From Peribolospora baueri (taxonomy: Eukaryota; Basidiomycota; Peribolosporomycetes; Peribolosporales; Peribolosporaceae), in the NCBI GenBank assembly GCA_029717555.1, contig JAMDHS010000022.1, positions 124,001 to 188,000 of the forward strand: a stretch of 64,000 nt of DNA, given 5' to 3'. A program made the translations under genes and the position numbers. Positions 1 to 10,945 of this stretch are shown here, piece after piece. Positions within the stretch are counted from its first letter, which is position 1; each line of letters opens with the position of its first letter. The notes beneath the pieces are model-generated. The model was not told where the DNA came from. It searched no databases and was given only the letters and a program-made list of their open reading frames with translations.

Positions 1-103
1 GTTTGCTATTTAATTTGTCTCATGCGCCCCCGTCTCCATTCCACGGACATTCCCTGTTGTTGTCTGCGGCATGGTTCTTCTATCTCTCATCCCTCATGCA
101 CAG
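1..103 (+). other. Probable PRI1 intron at the left edge
   Basis: No coding match is seen before the acceptor gcacag at 98-103. The stretch probably belongs to a PRI1 intron, because the next exon opens at phase 2 into the conserved primase N-terminal block. Confidence 0.6.
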
Positions 104-1837
104 CCCCTACGCGTAATTGGACTCACCGCGAGTTCGCCTTCACGCTCGCCAACGACGCCTACCTCCGCTACAACAGCTTCGCAGACGTCGAGGCATTCAA
201 GAAAGAGGTGTGCCGCTTGAACCCGGCTAGGTTCGAGGTCGGACCGGTGTACAGCGCCAAGGTGGGTGCGGCGCGTGAATGACAGGTAGCGAGGTTTTTT
301 GTAGAGCGCATTCAGTCAGAACCGCTCATTTGCGCTTACATTTGGCCTGCTCTCCAGCCCAAGGACCGAAAAACTCTCCGCAAGCAAGCATTCAAACCAG
401 TCTGTCGAGAGCTGGTGTTCGACATTGACATGACCGACTACGACGACGTGCGAACGTGCTGCTCTGGCAAGGACCTATGCAAGCGCTGTTGGAAGTACAT
501 CGCCGTAGCTGTGCAGGTGGTCGATGAGGCTTTGCGGGGTGAGTCGGCATTCATTCGTGGTCACATGTGACGGCTGCAACTTGTAGTGGGCGGCGTTATA
601 GGAGGACATGTGTCTCATTCCTTGTTCCTTTTCTTCTATCCTGCGTTTCCTTTAGAGGACTTCGGGTTCCGCCAGATTCTCTGGGTCTACTCTGGACGAC
701 GCGGTATCCACTGCTGGGTATCCGACTCGGCGGCACGCGAGCTGACGGACGACCAGCGCAAGGCGCTCGTGGGCTTCCTCGAGGTCGTTAAGGGCTCGGC
801 GAATATGACCAAAAAGGTTGACCTGGGCAGGAGCGTTGGCGGTCACAGGAGGTTGCTTCATCCAAGCTTGGAGTGAGTATTCGTCGTCCATCGCCCGTTG
901 CGAGCTTTATCACCGCTGACGGCGAGGAAATCACGATCAATCTTCTCCGCCCTTGCTAGACGAGCGAAAGAGAGCCTCAAGGAAGCATTCGTCGACATTG
1001 TCATTCAAGATCAAGATTGCTTCCGAGAGAAGGAGCAGTGGGAGAAGCTCTTGCAGCTGTTGCCAGAACGAGGTGGGTGCCTTCTTTCTGTGGCGTCCAG
1101 CTCGACGAAGCGCGGAGCGATAGAGCCGACCACCGCGGCTGACATCTTTGTCCCAAATATCAGAGGTGGTCAACAAGCTTCGACGCAAGTGGGAATCGGC
1201 GCCAGAGATGTCCTCCTGTGCACGATGGGACGACATCCGTAGCGCGGCGGCCAAATTGGACAAGCCGGGTCAGGTACATCCTTCCTCTTTGACATGGAAG
1301 CCATTCGATGCCCTCCACGGCTCACCACGAAATGTTCCTGGACCTTCTCAGAATTCGATGCGCTCGGCGATGGAAGACATAATGCTACAGTACACCTATC
1401 CGCGTATCGACGCCGAGGTGTCGAAGCACCTTAACCACCTCCTCAAGTCTCCCTTCTGCGTCCACCCCGCCACGGGCCGCGTCTGCGTGCCCGTCGACCC
1501 TGCCCAAGTGACTTCCTTTGATCCGACAACCGTGCCCACCGTTGCACAGTTGCTCAGGGAACTCAACGAAGCTGCAGCGACGGACAAGCAAGGACTCGGA
1601 GGCGCCGGGGGCAGGAGCAAGGACGCCGACTGGCAAAAGACGAGTCTCAAGCCTTATGTCGAGTTGCTCGAGAGCCAAGCGCAGGCGCTTCTGCGCGAGA
1701 CCAGAGAGCTGCGAAGGGGTGAGCTGCGTCCGGTCACCTTCGAGTATGAAGCAACAGCAGCTAACTGGTCTCACCTTTCGTTCGATACGCAGCTGCTGAA
1801 GCTCAATCAATGGAGTTCTAACAGAGGTCTTCCATAA
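104..1837 (+). CDS. PRI1: DNA primase small (catalytic) subunit, 5' partial
   Basis: Catalytic subunit of the DNA polymerase alpha-primase complex, which makes RNA primers for replication in the nucleus. Exons seen: 104-261, 358-538, 656-872, 960-1072, 1164-1273 and 1352-1837. The first exon starts mid-codon, so the start codon and N-terminus lie left of the window. Family signatures in order: NWTHREFAFTL; the metal-binding acidic motif VFDIDMTDYDDVR; a Cys cluster TCCSGKDLCKRCW typical of eukaryotic primase zinc sites; the SGRRGIHCWVSD nucleotide-binding segment; and YPRID-VSKHLNHLLKSPF-VHP near the C-terminus. All expected motifs after the missing N-terminus are present and the exons splice in phase. 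It converges with the BTB/CAP-Gly gene. Identification is by motif recognition and is very secure. Confidence 0.95.
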
Positions 1838-2598
1838 TTCCTGCCGCGTCTACTACGATCTCTGTCTTTTCCTTTTCTACCCGTTCTTGTACCAGTATTC
1901 CCACTACAGACTCTCGAGTTCTCATGTAAAAGGAAACGATTATTATTACCCCGCTCAAGAATCGGGTCGCGGGCCGCGAGCATGGAAAGGAAGCATGTCA
2001 CCATACCGACGACGACGAAAGTAAGGAGACGAGGAAAAGGTAGATGAGAAGGGTAGAGCGTCCGTTGAGAAGAAGAAGCAAAACATGGGACAGGCAATGG
2101 AGTCGGGTGTCTGATGAAGAGGAGATTGTGACGGAGTACGTCGCAAGAGAAAGAGGGAGATGGAGCAAGCAAGACTTCTTCATGAGGGAATGTGTTGGGC
2201 TCGTCCAAAGCGACGGCCGAAGTGAGGGATATGCTTCGAATCTCGAGAAAAAGGGAAAAGACGAATCGCAAGGAAAATGGATGAACAATGAACGAGAGTG
2301 GTTGGTGGCAATTTCGGGGCGAGCAGGTCCAGCTTGAAAGCTACTCAGTGACCGTGGGATGGGCCCCGGAACGATGGACGTTTCCGAGGCCGCTCCTACG
2401 AATCAGCCCATAGACTCATGCAGGACCGGGCCAAGGGGAAATTGAGAAAAAAAGTGGTAAAAACGAGAGTGGTTCGGTAAAGCGACAAAAAAGGAAAGAG
2501 TCACTTTCGATGACGATACTTTTGACGAAACGAAGAAGAGGTCAACGGACGGACGGGAGATCGAAGAAGGAAGCGGGGAAGAAGAAAGAGATGGCCGC
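1838..2598. other. Convergent intergenic region PRI1 / BTB gene
   Basis: This is the 3' region shared by two convergent genes. The plus strand is purine-rich, especially 2040-2290 and 2420-2600, with short A-runs. I see no coding signature, RNA gene or repeat family. Both 3' UTRs probably lie here. Confidence 0.6.
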
Positions 2599-5500
2599 TC
2601 AGGCGACTACCCAAAGCACCTCATGCGGTCGAATGAAGAGCCCCCTGGTGGCCCTCTTCGTCATCGGCGGCGTCTGATATCCTCCCTTCGTCGCCATCCC
2701 GGAAGAGGCAGACACATTCCCGCTAGCGTCCTTAAGCCGCTTGCTGCTTATGCTGCCGTCCAGAGGCCGCTCCGCCACGATGTCCTCCAGCACCCGGCGC
2801 TTCTGTCCGTCGGCGAGAATACCCGCGATCCTTCTTCGTCGGGCGGCCCTTTCCTCGTCCTGCGGCTCCGTAGAGTCCCCCGAGGCAATCGCATAGATGG
2901 GAGCGTTGGCGGCCATAGCGGTGTGAGGGGAGGAAGGAGAAGAACCCTTGCCTTCCGGAGTGCCCAAGTCGAAGTAGCGCACGCCAGCATACGAGCCGTC
3001 GTTCCAGCTACCGAGACCTCCAGGCGGCGGGACGTTCTCATCCCCCGCAGAAGAGGGCGAAGTTCGGCCGAGAGACGACACCGACGCGGAAAAGTCCGCG
3101 GGTTCGTCCGCTGATGACACGGGCACCTCAACACCCACCCAGGGGCCCTTGAGACCATTGATCTCACCGATGTACTTGACGACGGCGCGGAAGCGCGCTT
3201 GCTTCCGCGTCGAAGGATTCCGAGGCGCCACGATGCAGGGGATGCCAACGCTGAGCGCGGAGCCGCGTAGTGCTTGGGCCCCGGCCGCTGCGCTTCTCTC
3301 CGACAGTGGGGGCGAAGGCGGGGAAGACACGGGCTTCTGCGAAGGCGTGGTCGCAGAAGGTGCGGACTTGGCTACTGGCTCGGGCTTGAACTCGGGCACT
3401 GCGGACGGCTTCGCATCGATCTCCATGGGTACCACGTCGGTCACCACTGCCACCAGTTCTTTCGGCGTCGTCGCGGCTGCCGTGTCGACCATGGAAGGAA
3501 GCAGCGTCACAGGCTGTTCTTTTGCCTTGTCCTTCGCCGATCCCGATGCGATCTCCATGGGCACCACGTCGGGAGCCACCGTCGCCTGCTCCTCTGGCGT
3601 CGTCATGGCCTCGGCCGTGGAAGGAAGCGGCGTCACAGGCTCGTTTGCCTTGTTCTTCGCCGTTTCCGATGAAACCTCCACGGGCACCACGTCGGGAGCC
3701 ACCGCCTTCGGTTTCTTCGGCGTCGTCCCGGCTGCCGTGTTGACCGTGGAAGGAAGCGGCGGCACAGGTTCTATCGCTTTATCTTTCGCAGATCCCGATG
3801 CGACCTCCACGGGCACCACGTCGGGAGCCACCGCCGTCGGTTTCTTCGGCGTCGTTGTGGCCGCCGAATCGGATTTGGAAGGAAGCGGCGGCACAGGCTC
3901 TTTCGCTTTATCCTTCACCGACCCGGGTAGCGAGTTCGCACGCCCCGCGCTCCCGCTGGCCCTCCGAACGGAAGAGGCCGTGGATCGAATGGAGGCTGCA
4001 CTCGGGGAGCGCCTTATCGGTGCCGGCGAAGTCGGCGTCTTGGGCGTCTTAGGCGCCTTGGGAGTCTTGGGAGTCTTGGGACGCTCGGAACTGGCGGCTG
4101 GCGACGGAGTGGGTTTCGGGGTAGCCTTCAAATACGGCGCCCGAGCCGCTGGAACCTTAGTATTCGTCCCGGGCGTCGGTCTCTTTGGCGTAATCGAAAC
4201 TTTGGATGCCGCGGACACCTTTGACGTCGTCGTCGAAGCTTTTGATGCCGCGGACACCTTTGACGTCGTCGAAGCCTTTGATGCCGTCGAGGTCGTCGAG
4301 CGAATGGAATGCACAGAAACAGAAGACCGAGCATTCGACTTGTCGCTGGCGGTGGCGGCCGCCGGATTCGATGCCGTCGTCGGGCCTTTGGAAGCCATAG
4401 GCGTCGTCGACCGGGAGGAAGCGGCAGAAGGGGCAGGGGAGAACTTGCGAGGCATGGCATTTTCGTCCGTACCTTCGCCGGTGGTCGTGGAGGCACTAGA
4501 ACGAACTGAGAGCGTGGACCTTGACTTGGCCGCGGAAGAAGCAGCAGTGGAGGAGAGCGCCTGTCGGGAGCTGACGGACGTCGTCGACGGTACCGCGGAC
4601 TTGGTCTTGACGGATGAGGCGGTGGAGCGTACCGACGTCGTTGACGGTGTCCGCCCGCCTGGCAGGCTCGATCTCGGTTTCGAAGCCGCCGAAGAACCTG
4701 CAGGGGCGCGCGCTCGGACTGTCCCCGAAGGGCCCGCCCTCGCCACGGCCACGGCCACGGAGGCCGTGCTGTCCCTGTTCGACGCCTCCGACATGTCGTT
4801 GGCATTGGCCACCTCCATGTCGACATGCAGATCGTCTGTCGAAGCGCCGGGAATCTTGTTCGCCACATTCGCACGAGTCACCGGTGGCCTCCTCGTCGAC
4901 TGAGGAGACGCACCTGTTCCTTTGAACCCATGCACCGCCGACACCCTGGCGGCATTGCGGTTAAGCACCGAGGCGCGCAAGTTGACCGGTCCACTCGCCG
5001 AGGGCTCGTCGACGACTCTCCTGGCCGCGACGGCGGCGGCCGCCGTACCTTTGCCCGCGGCGCGAGGAGGCGCGCGAGCCGGCTTGGCAGGTTGAAGACC
5101 AGTCTTGGTGTTGGGCAGATTGGGAAGCGCGGCCTCATGAGCGATGAGATCGTCCACTGGGATCTCCAATTCGTCGGAGAGCTCCTTGAGCGCCCAGTTA
5201 TCAAGACCGGCGAAGCCGCTGTACGAGCGCGCGCCCACCCATCGTCGACGGAGGTAGCGGAGAATGCCGTTGCGGGCGTCCTCGACGAGTTGCCTCGCCT
5301 CAAGGGACGGAATGCCTTCATCACGCAGAAGGACAAGCCCGACGAGGATCTGCGTCGAGGCGAACGAGAGCGGCGGAAGAGAAATGAGCATACGAGAAAC
5401 GTACGACTCGCCCAAGAGAGCAAACCTTTCCTCACCTGATAATTCCTAGCGGCAGTTTGCTCGTTCAAACTCTCTACGAGCAGGACGAGCGCACGCTCGA

Positions 5501-7595
5501 GCACGTCACCCGAGAAGCCCACGCCGTCGAGCAGCTTGGCCCACTCGGGACTCTCAACCACCGCGTCTAACTCGTTTATGAGAAGCTCGCGAGCCCTACT
5601 CTCTACGCCTTCGCACATCCACCGGATCGCATCCACCCACGGACTCGCCCTCTCGGTATCCAGCCTTGCCGCCACGTTAAGTAGATTGCGAACGGCGCCC
5701 ACCAAAGAGACGGGGGTCATATTATCGCAAATGGTTTGGACGATGCTTTGTCGGAGGGCATAGTCGAGTACGCCCACGTCACGCGTCCAGAAGGCGCCAA
5801 AGTTGGACACGCACAGCGCATTCCGCGCCGCCGTCTCCAGCGTCTTGTCCATCACGTCCGGGTTGGTGGAGAAAGCGAGTACGCGGGGAACGCGTTTGGT
5901 ACAGGTCCGGCAAGCGCAACAGAAACTGTGGCAGAAGTCGGTGACAATGGTCGAGGTGATGAGGTCCTTTAGCGTGTCTACCTCGAGATAGACGGCTGAG
6001 CGGTAGATGGCGAGAGCGGTGGAGAGGTCGAAGGAGCGATTGGAAAAGGTGAGAGTGCCGGTGTAAAGGAAGCCTAGGGTGAAGTGGAGCGAGGCGGGGG
6101 TGAATGGGGGCGAAGGCAAGGTGAGGACAGTGGAGGAACTGTCCGCGTAAGACGACAAGAGCTGCGAGGCGAAATAGCGAGATCGAGAGGCAAGGATCAT
6201 CTTGTGCGTGGAAAAGCTTGTCACTTCGTCGTCTTCGTCTTCCAAGTGATCTGTCGACGCCATGGGATCCGTCACCCGCTTCCCTGACGAGTTCGACTCG
6301 AGGACGATCTTCACGTCGGCATACAGCTTGCTGCGCCACATGAACACCAAGTCCTGACCAGAAGAAGGGAGGGTGGCGGCGCAAGGGCAGACGCACACGT
6401 TAATCTGACGGATGCCTGTCTGGAAGAGCGCAGGCTGATCGAACGCGAACCCAAACCCACCTGTCTCAATTTCCAAAACCTTTCTTCTTCCTTGCCTTCG
6501 TCCCCCATTCCCGAAGCTAAACTGACGTTCGACTTGTCCTCGTACAAGAATTCGAAAGCCTCGACCATGCCTTCTGCAGTGTAGAGGTACTCCAGAATGG
6601 CCTCAAAGAAGGCCTGGCTGACGCCGGTGAGCATCATCGGGGGCCGGACGGTGCTCGCGACGGAGGCGATGGAGGAAGTGTCCGATACGACTGAAGCGGT
6701 AGAGACGGAGCGAACAGAGGAGGCGGAGGAAGAGAAGGCAGAGGAAGCGGAGGAGCGAGGCGAATCGGGAACGGGGGGAGACTTGGGACCAGATTTATTA
6801 CGCGTCCCACTGCGACCGCCGCTCGCTGATGAGGAGCCAGAGGCACCTCGAGAATGTCGTCCGGAAGCACGACCGTCGGCTGGAGCGTGATAGCTACTCG
6901 GCGGCGCAGCCCCGGTCCTCGAAGATCGGCCTCCACCTCCTGGCGACGTCGAGCGTGCGCCAGCGTGCGGCTCAGGCGAAGGAGCGGTGAGGAGCGAGTT
7001 GGATCGCGAGGAGCGCAGGGAGCCGATGGACACTTGCGAGCTGTTGCTGTGGTGCGTGATTCGCACCTGGCCGTTTGGGGACTGAATGTGCAGGTATCGC
7101 GCCTGGAAGGTGTTGGGTGCGCGAGCGTATAAGATGGCTGCACGGGAAAGAAACAGGTTCGGACGACCATGTCAAGCAAGGGAAAGAAGGTTAGGTGGGC
7201 CTGCAGGGAACGACGAGTTGGTCCACGTCGAACAACTTGGACCGACGTTGGCAAACGACGAGCTCACCCTTGTGCGCCCATATCGTCTCCGTTCCTTCTA
7301 CGCCCTCCTCCCCCGTCGTCCAAGCCACATCGGCGAATCTAGACCCCGCGTTCCTCAGCAAGCCCTTGAGGTCCTTCGTCCACACCTCTCTGCTGGCCTG
7401 CTCGCATGCCGAGGGGCTCGTCACGGCCACCAGACTGGATGAGGCGCCGAAGAGGGTGGTGGAGAGCGTGGAAGAGTGGCCAACGTCGCTCGACGAACCT
7501 CCGGCGCTGGCGAAAAAGGTGCCCACCGGCCGGGCGGCGTCCACGGAGGAGCGCCGGGTGCTGACAGAATTGGTGCGGGCGACGGTGACGGCCAT
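2599..7595 (-). CDS. Double BTB/POZ and CAP-Gly domain protein
   Basis: Predicted 1557-residue protein from four exons: 7595-7268, 7137-6461, 6353-5436 and 5349-2599. BTB1 begins near residue 86 (FADVAWTT, then WAHKAILYARAP across intron 1). It is split by a Ser-rich insertion and resumes with AFFEAILEYLYTAEG. BTB2 starts near 336 (KLYADVKIVLES, then THKMILASRSRYFASQLL). A long Ala/Ser/Thr/Pro-rich region follows, including about four 41-42-residue repeats. A CAP-Gly-like domain lies near residues 1357-1433 (GPWVGVEVP, then WNDGSYAGVRYFDL) and carries an insertion between its halves. In known families BTB domains dimerise and often bind Cullin-3, and CAP-Gly domains bind microtubule or EB-protein tails. 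A role linking ubiquitination or scaffolding to microtubules is inference. The start is the first ATG in phase with BTB1. It shares a divergent promoter with TFIIE-alpha. Confidence 0.82.
3425..3925 (-). repeat. In-gene tandem repeats, about 125 nt period
   Basis: Roughly four imperfect copies of a coding unit of about 42 residues within the BTB/CAP-Gly gene. Each carries PDVVPVEV (or PMEI), then SAKDKA, then EPVPPLPS, then TTPKK. The units are Lys/Pro-rich like many microtubule-binding linkers, but that role is inference. The copies have diverged, with differing indels. Confidence 0.8.
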
Positions 7596-7812
7596 GTCGA
7601 AGGAAAAGCGAACTGGGGAGCAGGAAGAAGAGGAGGGGAGCGCGTCCTAAAGCAAGAAGAGCCAAAAAGACAACCGGCCAAGGTAGGAGCGTCGATCGAC
7701 GACGCCTGCCGCCGAAGGAAGGGCAAAAGTTGGGGGGAAGGACTTGAGAAGGACTCGGGGCGAGGCGAGCGACGGGACGCAGGCGTTGCGCGAGCGGCTT
7801 TTTTCTTTTCCG

Positions 7813-7841
7813 TTCCTTTCCTTTCCTTTCCTTTCCTTTCC
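7813..7841. repeat. CCTTT microsatellite
   Basis: Five to six tandem CCTTT units in the BTB gene upstream region. The minus strand, which is the sense strand for that gene, is purine-rich. Confidence 0.8.
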
Positions 7842-8106
7842 GGTCTCGGCGTATGTCAGGTGTGGCCTGGCATGGCAGAGACGAGGAAGAGGAGTCGAGC
7901 GGCGGGCTGGAGAGGAGGAGAGAGAGAGAGAGTGAGTGACGGTGACGGTGACGGCGACGTCGACCAGCCCCAGACGGCCGCCTCGACTGCCGCAGCAGCC
8001 TAGGGGCGCTGGCGATCGCAGCTGGAGGACGGCAAGAAATAATAGCAGGCAGGCAGGCACTGCTGCGAGTAGGCAGGTAGAGAGGCATGGGGATGGATAT
8101 TGGTAT

Positions 8107-8116
8107 GGGTTAGGGT
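8107..8116. promoter_or_regulatory. Telobox-like motif GGGTTAGGGT
   Basis: Short telomere-type motif in the divergent BTB/TFIIE-alpha promoter. Teloboxes bind Myb/Rap1/Tbf1-type factors in other eukaryotes. Function here is inference. Confidence 0.4.
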
Positions 8117-8256
8117 ATGGCCAAGCTATGGTCTCAAGCACGCAGTCCGCCATCGTCTTCTTCGCCCTGGCCGTGAGATGTCTCACCTGCTCGAACATGG
8201 CTACGTTTGTCTCGCACATTTATCTTCTCCCAGTTTCCGCACCACCTCGCATCGCG

Positions 8257-8266
8257 TAACCCTAAC
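8257..8266. promoter_or_regulatory. Telobox-like motif TAACCCTAAC
   Basis: Second telobox-like motif, inverted relative to the one 150 bp to its left and about 80 nt upstream of the TFIIE-alpha ATG. Function is inferred only. Confidence 0.4.
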
Positions 8267-8346
8267 TCACCGATCGTCGCCTGCTTTCCTCGACAACGAC
8301 AACGCCGCCTCCGCCAGGCAAATCCCACCACCGCCCTCCCTTGGCC

Positions 8347-10292
8347 ATGCCCGCTGCCCCGGAGCCCGTGGCGCTCTCCACTAGCGAAAAGGCCACGCTC
8401 CGGCACCTCGTCCAGGTCGTTGCACGCGCTTTCTACGATCCCAAGCAGGTCATCGTCCTCGACCAGCTCACCAAATGGGTGGCGTGAGTGCATCACTTCC
8501 ACCGCGCGTGGGCGACGGACGGGAGGGCGAAGGCAAGCGTCGGCCGCGTGGGATGCTCGGGCGGATGTGGTGCGGTCGTTTTGAAAGATAGATGGATGGT
8601 TGGATGGATGGATGAGAGAGAGCGTGTGTGTGGTTGCGCGGCTCGCCGGGCCTCGAATATGGAGGCACGGGGGCCGAACAGCTAGCTCATCCATCCTCTT
8701 CTTCGTGTCTCTCTTTGTTCATTCCCTCGTACCCCGTCCCCGTCCCCGTCCCCGTCACTTCTTCCCTTGTGTGCGAATCGATCCCGTGTCCATGATGCAT
8801 CCGCAGCGTGCCCGCGGACGAACTGGCCAAGTGGCTGATGGTGGTGCCCAAGGAGCTCGCAAAGCTCTCTGCCCCCCTGCTCGAGGACCGTCTAGTGGCG
8901 ACGTGAGTATCCGTCTGTCTTCCTATCCGCTGTCTGTCGCGATGGAGGCAAACCGTCCGAAGGGATTGAATTCGCTCCTCCAACGCTACGCGTCGCCAGA
9001 CACCGTCATCCGGAGACGAAAGAAGGCGTCCCTGGCCGCGTCTTCCACAGGACGTACTACTACGTCGACTATAAAACCTTTATCGACGTCGTCAAGTGGA
9101 AGCTTTTCAAGGTCGAGAAGAGCATTCAGGATAGGCTGAGGAAGGCGAGTGCTCGGTCGACAGAGCGATCGCCGCCGTCCGTCGGCGAGGAATGAACTTA
9201 CGCCTGACCCATCCTCTTCTCTCGTCTCCGCCTTCCTCCAGGAACGCGAGAACAAAGGCTACGTCTGCCCCCAGTGCAACAAGTCCTTCTCCATGCTCGA
9301 GGCCATGTCCTTTATTGACCCCTTTACAGGGCAGTTCATGTGCGACACGTGTAGCATCGAGCTGGTGGAGAACGAGAACGCGGAGAGCGTCAAAGGAAGC
9401 GAGGATCGGCTGCGGAGGCTCAACACGCAGACGAAGCCGATCGTGGACGCTTTGAAAAAGACGGCCGATTTGACGTTGCCTCAGTGGGTATTTCAATTTG
9501 GACCTTGGCTCTTCTTCCCGGTGCTCGCTCCTCACTTCATTACCTACCCTCTCTCGACACAGCCTCGACGTAGGCGACTGGGTGGGCAAGCTCGTTAAAA
9601 ACTCATCTGACGTCAACGGCGCGGATGGCCAAGCGGGCGCGAACGGCACGCGCGGCCCGTCCACCTTTTCCGTCGAGTTGGCGGGCGACGAAGACGAAGC
9701 GAAGCGGAGAGCGATGCTCCAAGCGCAAGCCGAGGCGCAGAGGACGCAGAACGCCATTCCGTCTTGGCATTTGCAGAGTACCGTCAGCGGAGAGCTCACC
9801 ACTCTCGGTATCAAGGAGAGGACCACGGCCAGTGGGTTGGGCTTTGGCGCCGAAGAAGAGGAAAAGCTTGGTGGGGAGGAGGAGGTCGATGGTGAGTTTT
9901 TTATCTTTCCTGGTCCTTATAAAGACAGGAATCTCATATGCCCTTATTTTCCCTTTCCGATCATAGCCTACGAACAGTACTACGCGAACCTCGACTCGGG
10001 CGCACCGTCCCTGCTGGGTGAAGACGATGACGACGATTTCGAAGAGGTTACGCCCGCCGGATCTCAACTCTCTTCCTCCGCTCTCCCCTCCACCGGTGCG
10101 GACGGGAAGAAGGCCAAGCGGCCACGAGAGGATGCCGACGGAGACAGCGATGGAAAGGTTGAGAAAAAAGTCCGATGGGACGCTGCTAGCGCGAGCGGGT
10201 CTGCGCAAACCCCAGCTGGCGAGGGAGACGGCGATAGGGGCGAAGGGGAGAGCGACGATTCGGACGAGGACGACTTTGAGGAGGTCATCTGA
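8347..10292 (+). CDS. TFA1: Transcription initiation factor TFIIE alpha subunit
   Basis: Large subunit of TFIIE, which recruits and stimulates TFIIH at RNA polymerase II promoters. Six exons (8347-8483, 8807-8902, 9051-9144, 9242-9483, 9563-9891, 9967-10292) give 407 residues. The N-terminal winged-helix region starts MPAAPEPVALST and includes AFYDPKQVIVLDQL. A zinc ribbon follows with C118, C121, C143 and C146 (YVCPQCNKSF, then FMCDTC). The tail ends in the acidic DSDEDDFEEVI typical of the family. Intron 3 (9145-9241) starts with GC instead of GT, and only that join keeps the family sequence in frame (RLRK to ERENKGYVC). Intron 1 carries GGAT and CCCCGT repeats. The length is somewhat below yeast Tfa1. 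The identification is secure. Confidence 0.93.
8586..8616. repeat. GATG/GGAT microsatellite
   Basis: Imperfect GGAT units inside TFIIE-alpha intron 1, followed by a GA run. Confidence 0.7.
8731..8756. repeat. CCCCGT hexamer repeat
   Basis: Four tandem CCCCGT units near the 3' end of TFIIE-alpha intron 1, upstream of the acceptor at 8805-8806. Confidence 0.75.
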
Positions 10293-10945
10293 CCCCCCCG
10301 CGTCACCTTCCCTCTTGTTTCTTATCGTTAGACTGCTTGCCCAATTGTTTTTTTTTTCCTTCCAATCCGCAATCGATTGCAATGTATCACAACATCATGC
10401 TACCGCCCGATTGTGCAGAATCTCCACGACTCACCATACATCCCATCCCTTGTCCATTTCGACCCTGCGCCGCGCCGTCCTCCTCTGTCCTCCATGCCCG
10501 GGGCCACGGCTCATCAGCCCCAATGCGATCATGGAAAGGACCCACGTAGATAGACGGGTGCGTGCGACAGGCGGCGATCGGTACTTACGTGCTTACCGGC
10601 GCTGTTCATATCCACCAGAGTCTTCTAGCCCTGGTCAAGCTTCCTTTCGATCAGCGCAACACAATGTCTCATCTTGGTAGCCTTCACTGAGGGGTCGCGT
10701 CTTGCGGGTTGGACGGTATTTGACCGCACCATACGTTTGATTCGCCGGTGATACAAATACATGCCATATGGAGCGTTCCGGGACGGTTTGAGAGCCTCGA
10801 CAGAACAAGGAACAATAACGTTATCGGAGAGGCATTGAACGAGGGCATCCTACGGACACAGAAGGTTGACCTGTTGATAATGAAATTACGGAGCGAAGTG
10901 GAAGCGAAATAAAAAGTGTACCAGGGGCTGGAACGCGGAGTCCAG
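10293..10945. other. Convergent intergenic region TFIIE-alpha / RING gene
   Basis: This spacer of about 650 bp contains a T-run near 10348 and no coding or RNA signature I can support. It probably holds both 3' UTRs. Confidence 0.6.

Larger units (their letters stand above)
7596..8346. promoter_or_regulatory. Divergent promoter BTB gene / TFIIE-alpha
   Basis: The 751-bp spacer holds both 5' leaders. Seen here: a CCTTT pentamer tract near 7813-7841; telobox-like motifs GGGTTAGGGT (8107-8116) and TAACCCTAAC (8257-8266); and the decamer CGACAACGAC at 8291-8300, about 47 nt upstream of the TFIIE-alpha ATG. No TATA box stands out. Confidence 0.55.

Noticed and set aside
3149-4903. 584-codon plus-strand frame as a gene
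   Set aside because: It lies entirely opposite a well-supported BTB/CAP-Gly exon. Its composition is the mirror of Ser/Thr/Pro-rich coding sequence and no domain is seen.
7200-7267. Extension of BTB-gene exon 1 to about 7204
   Set aside because: The frame stays open, but gtgagc at 7267 spliced to 7137 restores the BTB signature AHKAILYARAP, whereas read-through does not.
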